Assembly (NCBI GenBank): GCA_023245755.1
Contig: JAHFJQ010000011.1
Location: forward strand, 1-13,518
DNA: 13,518 nt
Reading direction: 5' to 3'
Origin: an archaeon
GTDB lineage: Archaea; Nanobdellota; Nanobdellia; SCGC-AAA011-G17; GW2011-AR17
The notes beneath the pieces were generated by a model. That model was not told the origin of the DNA and made no database searches. It saw only the letters and a list, made by a program, of their open reading frames with translations. The number at the start of each line of letters is the position of its first letter. The first letter of the stretch is position 1. Both the position numbers and the translations under genes were made by a program. Positions 1 through 5,808 of this stretch are shown here, one piece after another.

Positions 1-497
1 TTCCTCTTCCTCCTGTTATTGCCCCTGAAGGGAGATTATTAGATTGGGGTTGCTCTTATGGTCGTACCAGTTCGGATATTTCTTTCACCTACCCCGAAAG
101 AATGGTTTTGGGTGTAGATATTGACTCTTTTCGTATTCGACTTGCCAAGTGTACTTCTCTTCATGGTAGGCTGCAGTTTTTTGCTGAAGATGGTTTTGAC
201 TTTTTACGAAGGGGGGAAAAATTTGGAGCTATCTTTGCTTTAAATAATGTTCTCCCCGGTTTTATTGAAGGAGAGCCAAAGCCTAGTGATATTCGTGAAC
301 TTGGTTTGCTTATGCGTGAAAGTTTGGTATCTAAAGGGCTTCTTGTTGTAAGTGCGGGGAAATCTCATGATGATAGGCAGCACCATGTTTTTGCGTATCG
401 TCAAGGAAAGGGTTTAGTACTTGAGCCTATCCTAGAAGATGTTGTAGAAAATCCTGATACGAGTAGGCTTAGGGAATTTAAAGAGCTTTTCTTTTAA
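1..497 (+). CDS. Class I SAM-dependent methyltransferase, 3' part (5' end outside window)
   Basis: The reading frame (first full codon at base 3) is open to the left edge, so the N-terminus is missing; an internal ATG at 102 is not the true start because conserved motifs lie before it. The visible 164 residues begin with a class I methyltransferase glycine loop (LLDWGCSYGR, about bases 45-74). The acidic strand-2 motif VLGVDID, which normally binds the SAM ribose, follows. Further on are an AEDGFDF segment, a FGAIFALNNVL strand matching the motif IV position, and KGLLVVSAG near the usual motif VI. The fold call is good. The substrate cannot be told: the target-recognition part is either missing or not recognisable. 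The stop codon overlaps the stop of the convergent AlaX gene by four bases. Confidence 0.7.
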   Translation, partial: PLPPVIAPEGRLLDWGCSYGRTSSDISFTYPERMVLGVDIDSFRIRLAKCTSLHGRLQFFAEDGFDFLRRGEKFGAIFALNNVLPGFIEGEPKPSDIRELGLLMRESLVSKGLLVVSAGKSHDDRQHHVFAYRQGKGLVLEPILEDVVENPDTSRLREFKELFF

Positions 498-1204
498 GAA
501 AGGACAATGTAAATTCTTCTATTGCTCTTTCCTTTATTTTCAGCTTTCACAAATTTTATTTCCCCTACCTCTGAAGTATTCTTAAGATGTGTTCCTCCAC
601 AGGCTTCTTTTTCAAAGCCAATAATATCCACAATACGGACCTCTTGGATTTCTTGTGAAAACCCTTTGGCAAGTGTTGTAAGCTTATCTCCTAAAGCTGC
701 TTGCGCTTCTTTTTTTTGGAGAATATACCATTTAATTTCATGCCCTGCCTTTATGATTTTGTTTGCTTCTGCAATATATTCTAATATTTTTTCTTTGTCA
801 TAGTTTTCTAGAGCAAAGTCAATCCTTGCCTTATCTGCTTCTAATTGGTTTCCAGTAATCAATGCTCCTGTTTTAGAGGAGATAATATGAGAAAGGATAT
901 GTTCTGCAGTGTGATAGCGCATGTGGATGTATCTTCTGTCCCAATCAATTACTCCATGGATACTATCTCCTTCTTTCAGACCGAGATCAGAGACTTCGTG
1001 GATAATCTCTCCGTTTTCTTTTTTTACAAACATGACTTTGTACTTTTTTCCATTGCTTGTGATCGTTCCCGTATCGTAGGGTTGTCCACCACCTGTGGGG
1101 TAGAAATAGGTTTGATCTAGTGTCACAAATACTGCGTCTGTGACTTTTGTTACCTTTGCATCAAATTCTCTTTTGTAGCAGTCCAGTAAATAGGGATTTT
1201 TCAT
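494..1204 (-). CDS. alaX: Alanyl-tRNA editing protein AlaX, AlaX-M type
   Basis: AlaX is a free-standing homologue of the AlaRS editing domain that hydrolyses mischarged Ser-tRNA(Ala), and in some cases Gly-tRNA(Ala), in the cytoplasm. The 236-residue protein carries both zinc-ligand pairs of the family: H98 and H102 in HTAEH, and C202 and H206 in CGGTH. An N-terminal barrel-like domain with the glycine-rich motif YPTGGGQ (about 35-41) is present, which places it with the medium-length AlaX-M group; AlaX-S lacks this domain, and the long C-terminal extension of AlaX-L is absent. Its ATG overlaps the stop of the upstream DHH gene in an ATGA, so it is the last gene of a three-gene operon, probably translated by coupling. 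Family assignment is secure; exact amino-acid specificity is inferred. Confidence 0.93.
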   Translation of the reverse strand: MKNPYLLDCYKREFDAKVTKVTDAVFVTLDQTYFYPTGGGQPYDTGTITSNGKKYKVMFVKKENGEIIHEVSDLGLKEGDSIHGVIDWDRRYIHMRYHTAEHILSHIISSKTGALITGNQLEADKARIDFALENYDKEKILEYIAEANKIIKAGHEIKWYILQKKEAQAALGDKLTTLAKGFSQEIQEVRIVDIIGFEKEACGGTHLKNTSEVGEIKFVKAENKGKSNRRIYIVLS

Positions 1205-2244
1205 TTTTTCCTTGTTGCTTCACTAGAGTATTTTTTAAACCTTGTCATAAAAGTTCCGAACTCGTCTGTACGTACTGTTGCTCCACAAGCATGGTCATGG
1301 CCACCACCATACCCAGTAAGGCCTTCTAAACTTTTGTTAATAATTGGAGGAAGAATGAGATTATTTGCACGAAAACTCATAATCATTTTTTCATTTCGTA
1401 TTCTTCCTACTATAATAATCTTGTCTGGTCTCCTATAGGAAAGTTCATTAGATACTAGGCTTGTAAAACTATCTTGTTCTGTAGGGTAGGTATAGAGCAA
1501 AATCTTTCCTCTGGTTTTTATTGCTAGGCCTTGTTTTACTACGAGCTGGTATTTCTTTTCTAAACTTACGAAATGTTTCCAGATAAACTTTCCACGAGCT
1601 GTTTCTTGTTTGAGAATTTCGTTAGGATGCTCTATTCTTGTGAGAATTTTGATACATTGACTTTTTTCTTGTGATTTTCCTTTGAGTGAGAAAACAAAAG
1701 AACGAATGAGTTTTCCAAATTCTGTGTCAAAGAAAACTTGTCCTGGAGAGTTTGCTTCGGGTATGAGTCCTGGATACTGCTTTTGAAACTCTTCTGTAAA
1801 TTCAGGAATGTACCAGTCTCCAATAATTCCTATCATTGCTATCCAAAGGTTTTGTTTTGTGATTTGGTATGCCCAGTAAGAAGTGGGTCTTTCATCATTT
1901 GCTCTTTCTTTTCTAGGGTTGTAGTAATGATAGTTTGGTGCTTCTATTGTTAAGAGAGGATGATGATCAATGTGAATTATAGGCACCTGTATTCCAGAAA
2001 TGAATTCTTGTTCTACTAAGGGTTTATCTAAAAGAATGACTAGGTCTGCTTTTTCTTCTTGGACTTTTCTAATCATTTCTTCGTCAATTTTGCCCTTGGT
2101 AGGAATTCCTTTTCCTTTTTGCTGCCATTTCCATAATATGAGAAAAGAACAGAGACCATCTTGGTCGTCATCAAAGATAAAAACTGGGCGTTTTGCTTCC
2201 GTAAGCATTTTTCTTATTTCTTGAAGCTCGGATTCTAGAATCAT
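1201..2244 (-). CDS. DHH/DHHA1-family phosphoesterase (RecJ/NrnA-like)
   Basis: The 347-residue protein has the layout of a DHH phosphoesterase, a family of Mn-dependent nucleases and nucleotide phosphatases that includes RecJ, NrnA and the archaeal GINS-associated nuclease. Motif I is FDDDQDG (24-30), with D27 and D29 the likely metal ligands. D73 in LLDKP fits motif II, HIDHH (91-95) is the signature motif III, and D143 in IGIIGDW fits motif IV. A C-terminal DHHA1 substrate-binding domain ends in GGGHDHACGA (313-322). All metal-ligand positions appear intact, so activity is expected. Whether it degrades single-stranded DNA, short RNA or a dinucleotide is not visible. It is the middle gene of the operon: its ATG overlaps the surface-protein stop (ATGA at 2241-2244), and its stop overlaps the AlaX start in the same way. 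Confidence 0.85.
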   Translation of the reverse strand: MILESELQEIRKMLTEAKRPVFIFDDDQDGLCSFLILWKWQQKGKGIPTKGKIDEEMIRKVQEEKADLVILLDKPLVEQEFISGIQVPIIHIDHHPLLTIEAPNYHYYNPRKERANDERPTSYWAYQITKQNLWIAMIGIIGDWYIPEFTEEFQKQYPGLIPEANSPGQVFFDTEFGKLIRSFVFSLKGKSQEKSQCIKILTRIEHPNEILKQETARGKFIWKHFVSLEKKYQLVVKQGLAIKTRGKILLYTYPTEQDSFTSLVSNELSYRRPDKIIIVGRIRNEKMIMSFRANNLILPPIINKSLEGLTGYGGGHDHACGATVRTDEFGTFMTRFKKYSSEATRKK

Positions 2245-3758
2245 TTTTTGTCCTTATAAAAGTCTGTGTAATCTGAAGGAGGAGAAGCTCCAGCAGGTGC
2301 ATATTGGAATGGTGTATTCTCCATCTTTTTTCCGGTCTTTTTAAGGGTTGTGATATAGTATATACCAATTGCTATAAGGAGAATAGTTATACTTCCTATT
2401 ACAAGTATGAGGATTGCTTTTGTTGCGTTCTTTTTTTCTACGCATGTACCTTTTGTACATATTGATCCTTCTTCACAAATGACATCTAGAGCACAACTAG
2501 AGCAGGTTTCATCTTCTTCTACAATATTATTTCCACATACAGCACTTGTGCTTTGTTCAGAAAGAATAGAGTCTACATTTACCACTGTGTCTCCCACTGT
2601 TACGGTCCAGGAATGGCTTGCCTCATCCGTTCCATCAGAAACTACCACTTTTATAGTGAATACTCCTTCTGTTGAGCTGCTATAACTCAGAGTATCTTGC
2701 GTTATTGATTGATTCACATCATCGATATACCATGTTGTTGTTATTGTGTCGCTATCCTCATCTGAAGCGATAATTGTGAAATCTTGGGATTCATCGATAT
2801 CTAAAGTCGGATTACTTTCAGGGGTATAGGAATCAATAACTGGGGCATTATTACTTGAAGTAGTTACTGAACCAACCGTTATTTCAAAGCTGTTACTGGT
2901 TACACTTGCTGTTCCATCGCTTGCAGTGATCGTTATGTTTTCTGTTCCTTCCCAGTCTGTTTCAGGGATCATTGTTATGATTGATTCATTTTGTGTGATA
3001 CTTAGATGGTCTGCCGTGATTGTATAACTGAGATTTGTATGTGGATCAATATCTATGAAGTAATCATCCATATCTATCGTTGTGTTTACATTTATTTCTA
3101 GTGTACTACTGGTAAACTGATCTGTCAAAAGTGGGGCATCATTGACATTAGTGATGTTGATTAAAATTTCGTTACTTGATACGGATGAGGAACCATATCT
3201 TCCTGTAATCGTTACGTTCTGAGATCCTGTAAAATTTCCACTAGGACTTATGGTGACTCCATTACTTCCATCAATAAGGAAAATAGAACTAGAGTTTCCT
3301 GAAAAAGTGTAAGAACTTGCTCCTGTAAAGTATGTGTCAAGATCAAAAAGAGTAGAACTGTTTGTATCTTCTGCAAAACTTTGGTTTGCAATGATCCCAG
3401 AAAATGCTAGCGTAGAAATGGTTAAGGAGTTATTGCTTGATGCGAAAGCTGTTTCACTGTTTGTGTTGGTTACAAGACAGTTCCAAATGTATGTGCCTTG
3501 AGAGAGACTGGAAACGAGAAAATTTCCTGTTGTACTTGTATTACTTTGGCTTGTTACTGATGTCCATGGAGAGCTGGAGGTATTCATGTATAAACTTATT
3601 GAGCTAATAGGAACAGAATCAGTAGCTGTACAACTAAAGATGATAGAAGTCATATTTGTTGTGTTTCCTGAACTGGGAGAGTTTAATGATACGGAAAGAC
3701 CAAGAACTGTTGGCAGTAGAAACAGTACTACAAGAATGATCCCACCTTCTCTTTTCAT
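2241..3758 (-). CDS. Secreted, membrane-anchored surface protein with Ig/cadherin/PKD-like repeats
   Basis: Residues 1-20 look like a signal peptide (KRE, then a hydrophobic stretch ending VLG). The ectodomain is very rich in Ser, Thr and Asn, with about 17 N-x-S/T sequons, so it is probably heavily N-glycosylated. Beta-sandwich-like units follow: about 22-117, 118-203 and 208-296, the last two cadherin-like with NVNDAP and ITASDGT motifs. A PKD-like unit (about 303-389) contains IIASDEDSD and VVVSDGT. A six-cysteine segment (C408, C419, C422, C428, C434, C439) precedes one transmembrane helix (about 448-471) and a short cytoplasmic tail. This predicts a cell-surface adhesion or envelope protein; the ligand is unknown. 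It heads the operon with DHH and AlaX although no functional link is evident. A TATA-like box 25.5 bases before the ATG suggests a leaderless message. Confidence 0.8.
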   Translation of the reverse strand: MKREGGIILVVLFLLPTVLGLSVSLNSPSSGNTTNMTSIIFSCTATDSVPISSISLYMNTSSSPWTSVTSQSNTSTTGNFLVSSLSQGTYIWNCLVTNTNSETAFASSNNSLTISTLAFSGIIANQSFAEDTNSSTLFDLDTYFTGASSYTFSGNSSSIFLIDGSNGVTISPSGNFTGSQNVTITGRYGSSSVSSNEILINITNVNDAPLLTDQFTSSTLEINVNTTIDMDDYFIDIDPHTNLSYTITADHLSITQNESIITMIPETDWEGTENITITASDGTASVTSNSFEITVGSVTTSSNNAPVIDSYTPESNPTLDIDESQDFTIIASDEDSDTITTTWYIDDVNQSITQDTLSYSSSTEGVFTIKVVVSDGTDEASHSWTVTVGDTVVNVDSILSEQSTSAVCGNNIVEEDETCSSCALDVICEEGSICTKGTCVEKKNATKAILILVIGSITILLIAIGIYYITTLKKTGKKMENTPFQYAPAGASPPSDYTDFYKDKK

Positions 3759-3779
3759 AGCTGTTCTTTAGAGAGTCGG

Positions 3780-3787
3780 ATTTAAAT
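3780..3787 (-). promoter_or_regulatory. TATA-like box of the surface protein-DHH-AlaX operon
   Basis: The palindromic octamer ATTTAAAT is centred 25.5 bases upstream of the ATG at 3758. Archaeal TATA boxes lie about 26 bases before the transcription start, so transcription is predicted to begin at or next to the start codon. No Shine-Dalgarno sequence is seen between box and ATG, which agrees. Confidence 0.65.
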
Positions 3788-3815
3788 ACCTTTTGTGAGC
3801 TCAAGCACAAATAAA

Positions 3816-3823
3816 CTTATAAG
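3816..3823 (+). promoter_or_regulatory. TATA-like box of the small membrane protein gene
   Basis: The palindrome CTTATAAG is centred 26.5 bases before the ATG at 3846. This favours ATG 3846 over the upstream in-frame GTG at 3795, which lies before the box and would not be on the transcript. Confidence 0.65.
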
Positions 3824-3845
3824 AGCACTCTCCTTTTCTTGCGTT

Positions 3846-4154
3846 ATGATTTGGACTATTTTATTTTACTTGTTTCTCATTATTGTATTTTTAGTGTATC
3901 TTAAATTAAGTACGTTTAGAGTACATGGTAAAAAAATCTTGAACTTCCCTATGCGGGTAGCTTTGGCTTTGATCTTTCCTTTGATTTTTATTCTTGTTGC
4001 TTTGTTTAGTTCTCTTCTCCTTTTGTTTGTGATGGCTTTGCTTCTTATTGCATTTCTGCTCTTTCTTATCCTCTTCTTTATTGGGAGAGTGCAGGTCTTT
4101 TCTAAGAAACCTAAAGTAAGTACTGTCATTGTTCAAAATATTAAGAAGAAGTAA
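3846..4154 (+). CDS. Small multi-pass membrane protein of unknown function
   Basis: From ATG 3846 this encodes 102 residues. One hydrophobic helix spans about residues 2-19. A short basic loop (FRVHGKKILNF) follows, then a long hydrophobic stretch of about 37-78 that is enough for two helices. A lysine-rich tail (KKPKV, ending NIKKK) closes the protein. The Arg/Lys-rich loop and tail suggest both lie on the cytoplasmic side, although three helices would put them on opposite faces, so topology is uncertain. No family is recognised. The start is chosen because a TATA-like box sits 26.5 bases before it; the in-frame GTG at 3795 would only add a non-conserved-looking N-terminus. The 3' end overlaps the convergent gene at 4141-4563 by 14 bases. 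Confidence 0.6.
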   Translation: MIWTILFYLFLIIVFLVYLKLSTFRVHGKKILNFPMRVALALIFPLIFILVALFSSLLLLFVMALLLIAFLLFLILFFIGRVQVFSKKPKVSTVIVQNIKKK

Positions 4155-4563
4155 GATACTCTGTAAATGGCTTTCTTGCTTGTAAAGCCTGATCATGTAT
4201 TCTTTCATATGCTAGGATCGCCTGTGCAAAGGAGTGAAAGTTTAATCCCTCTCTTTCTAAGATATTTTCAGGTGTGAGGAGAACTTCTGTTTCTAAATCC
4301 TTTCTGCTTAGGCAATAAATCCTTGCTCCTCTTTTTCCTGTGGTGGTTATTGTTGTACAGTAGAGAACTCCTAGCTCTGGACTGACTGTTGCTCTTTTTA
4401 TTCCATATACTGTCGTTCCAATTAAATGGGTTTGTGTTCCTGACTTTGCAACCCATTCTGTTCTTTGTTCATGATCTTTTCGTTCTAATTCTGCTTCTTC
4501 TAAAATGCATGTTATACTGAGAATATTTGTTCCTAGATTTGCAGATCTTTCTTCTGATTTCAT
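4141..4563 (-). CDS. Conserved-looking hypothetical protein, 140 aa
   Basis: I do not recognise this protein. It has 140 residues, is soluble-looking and has no signal peptide or membrane helix. The N-terminal third is charged (AELERKDHEQRTEW). The middle, about residues 40-85, reads like a beta-rich core (THLIGTTVYGIKRATV, then VLYCTTITTT). The C-terminal third looks helical (FHSFAQAILAYERIHDQAL). Two cysteines, in VLYCTT and RIYCLS, do not form a metal motif. It is called real because it has a TATA-like box 25.5 bases before the ATG, sits between two well-placed genes, and a T-rich terminator-like tract separates it from L15e upstream. Its last 14 bases overlap the convergent membrane-protein gene. 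Confidence 0.6.
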   Translation of the reverse strand: MKSEERSANLGTNILSITCILEEAELERKDHEQRTEWVAKSGTQTHLIGTTVYGIKRATVSPELGVLYCTTITTTGKRGARIYCLSRKDLETEVLLTPENILEREGLNFHSFAQAILAYERIHDQALQARKPFTEYLTSS

Positions 4564-4584
4564 CTTTGAAAGAATGTCTAAAGT

Positions 4585-4592
4585 CTATAAAT
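4585..4592 (-). promoter_or_regulatory. TATA-like box of the 140-aa hypothetical gene
   Basis: The minus strand reads ATTTATAG here, centred 25.5 bases upstream of the ATG at 4563. There is no Shine-Dalgarno sequence between, which again fits a leaderless transcript. Confidence 0.6.
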
Positions 4593-4600
4593 ATTTAATG

Positions 4601-4623
4601 AAAAAAGAAAATAATAAAGAAAA
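4601..4623 (-). terminator. U-rich terminator of the L15e transcript
   Basis: On the minus strand, just after the L15e stop, the transcript would be almost pure pyrimidine/U with runs of four to six U. U tracts are the known archaeal termination signal, both intrinsic and with FttA. It lies between the L15e stop and the next gene's TATA box, where a terminator is expected. No hairpin is needed or seen. Confidence 0.5.
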
Positions 4624-4627
4624 GAGT

Positions 4628-5206
4628 TTATTTAGAAAGTCTCTTATTTGCTCTTCTACCTGGGCGGATTTTCTCTGTTCCTACTCCTGTATGGAGCATT
4701 CCCCGAGATTTTTGGCCTGCAGATGTTCTTCCTCTCAAAACTCTGTTTGTGTGCTTTCTGTAACAGATCCAGTTGAGATTTTTATCTGCTTTTATTTCAG
4801 GCATATATGGGTCTACCATGATAATTTCATACCAGTAGTGGATTCCATCTTTTCCTACCCAGTAGGAGTTGAGTACTTCAAGATTTTTATGAGCTCGTTG
4901 TGCTTTTTGTTCTGCGATCCATTGGTAGGACATACCAACTATTTTCTTTCGTCTCATGGTTCGAGAACGTCGGCCGTGTTTACGTGCTTCTCTTTTTCTT
5001 CCACCACGAACAACACGTACACGAACAATAGTGATTCCTTTTTTGGCTTTGTAGCCTAAAGAACGTGCACGATCTAGACGAGTAGGTCTTGCTGCTGATG
5101 TAATGACGTCTTCTTTACGCCATTGAATAAGTCTTTGTTTATAGATCTCTCCAAGTTTTTCTTTTGGTTGGGTCCAGAGATCTCTGATTGCTTGATACAT
5201 TCCCAT
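4628..5206 (-). CDS. rpl15e: 50S ribosomal protein L15e
   Basis: This is a large-subunit protein found only in archaea and eukaryotes. The basic sequence matches the family throughout: YQAIRDLW at the N-terminus, RPTRLDRARSLGYKAK, a basic stretch around GGRKREARKHGRRS, VLNSYWVGKDG, a VDPYMPEI strand and the C-terminal SRGMLHTGVGTEK / RPGRRANKR region. I chose ATG 5206 (protein starting MGMYQAIRD, 192 aa) because family members begin just before this conserved block and are about 190-200 residues long. A weak purine-rich AAAGGA lies nine bases upstream. An in-frame ATG at 5260 would add 18 lysine-rich residues that look like no part of the family. The TATA-like box at 5300-5305 predicts a transcript start near 5276, so this gene has a real 5' leader. 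Confidence 0.93.
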   Translation of the reverse strand: MGMYQAIRDLWTQPKEKLGEIYKQRLIQWRKEDVITSAARPTRLDRARSLGYKAKKGITIVRVRVVRGGRKREARKHGRRSRTMRRKKIVGMSYQWIAEQKAQRAHKNLEVLNSYWVGKDGIHYWYEIIMVDPYMPEIKADKNLNWICYRKHTNRVLRGRTSAGQKSRGMLHTGVGTEKIRPGRRANKRLSK

Positions 5207-5299
5207 TCTTGTTTTTCCTTTTGTTTTTTCCTTATCGGATTCAGGTTGCAAAGCCCACATTTCCTTTGTAAAGATAGATACACTGGATTTTTGGGTGTT

Positions 5300-5305
5300 T
5301 TTAAA
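5300..5305 (-). promoter_or_regulatory. Candidate TATA box of the L15e gene
   Basis: TTTAAA is centred at 5302.5, predicting a start near 5276. That leaves about 70 bases of leader before ATG 5206, or 15 before the alternative ATG 5260. Neither start codon has a better box at the leaderless distance, so this is the best candidate. Confidence 0.4.
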
Positions 5306-5337
5306 GGTTTCTCTTCATCTTTTAGAAAAGCAAAGCC

Positions 5338-5344
5338 TTTTATC
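5338..5344 (+). promoter_or_regulatory. TATA-like box of the receiver-domain gene
   Basis: TTTTATC is centred 26 bases before the ATG at 5367. A second TATA-like run (5345-5356) lies too near the ATG. The position supports ATG 5367 as the start and a leaderless message. Confidence 0.5.
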
Positions 5345-5366
5345 TATATACTATAAAGCATATATT

Positions 5367-5768
5367 ATGAGATATGACATTCTCTATTTAGAAGATGATC
5401 CTGATGTGCATGAACTTGGTATGATTTTCTTTGAACATCATTGTTTACGTCCCATTGATTTTTTTAGTGGGGTACAAGCACTCAAATATTTACAAGCACA
5501 GACTAGTGTTCTTCCTCTTTCTTATCTGTGTGATATGCGTATTCCTGGTTCTGTAGAAGAACTCGATTCTCCTTTAGCTATTTGTCAGTTTGTTTCTGCA
5601 AGGGGTTCGTTAGGTAATTTTCGCTTTCATACTGGCCATGTATCGGATCATGATCAAGGGGTTTTACATGAGACTAGTGCTTTAGTTATTGTAAAGACTG
5701 ACCTGCCTACACTCCATACCTTTCTTGAGGGAATAAGGGCTCAAAGAGATCTCTTGGATAGGGCATAG
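5367..5768 (+). CDS. Stand-alone CheY-like response-regulator receiver protein
   Basis: The 133-residue protein is a single REC domain. It aligns by position with CheY: acidic pair D10 and D11 in YLEDD, phosphoacceptor D56 in YLCDMRIPG, T89 in FHTGHVSD and K110 in VIVKTD. These correspond to CheY D12/D13, D57, T87 and K109, so phosphorylation-dependent switching should be possible. There is no DNA-binding or enzymatic output domain, so it would act by protein contact. No histidine kinase lies in the window. The start at 5367 is preferred over an in-frame ATG at 5295: it begins directly at beta strand 1, it has a TATA-like box at the leaderless distance, and the upstream extension reads as spurious. 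Nre follows after 40 bases but has its own TATA box. Confidence 0.82.
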   Translation: MRYDILYLEDDPDVHELGMIFFEHHCLRPIDFFSGVQALKYLQAQTSVLPLSYLCDMRIPGSVEELDSPLAICQFVSARGSLGNFRFHTGHVSDHDQGVLHETSALVIVKTDLPTLHTFLEGIRAQRDLLDRA

Positions 5769-5779
5769 GCGCGCAGGAC

Positions 5780-5786
5780 TTATATA
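5780..5786 (+). promoter_or_regulatory. TATA-like box of the nre gene
   Basis: TTATATA is centred 26 bases before the ATG at 5809, in the 40-base gap after the receiver gene. It gives nre its own leaderless promoter. Confidence 0.6.
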
Positions 5787-5808
5787 GCTCTTTTCTTTTC
5801 TTCTTTTC

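Noticed and set aside
845..1120. Plus-strand open frame within AlaX
   Set aside because: It lies wholly opposite the AlaX coding sequence, which carries intact zinc motifs; the antisense translation shows no domain and has no promoter.
2407..2685. Plus-strand open frame opposite the surface-protein C-terminus
   Set aside because: It is a shadow of the minus-strand gene; the sense frame shows ordered Cys-rich, membrane and tail segments.
3795..3845. GTG start at 3795 for the small membrane protein
   Set aside because: The TATA-like box at 3816-3823 lies downstream of it, so the transcript would start at ATG 3846; the extra 17 residues add nothing recognisable.
5295..5366. ATG start at 5295 for the receiver protein
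   Set aside because: The receiver fold starts at residue MRYDILYLEDD (5367); the upstream 24 residues overlap the promoter and match nothing.
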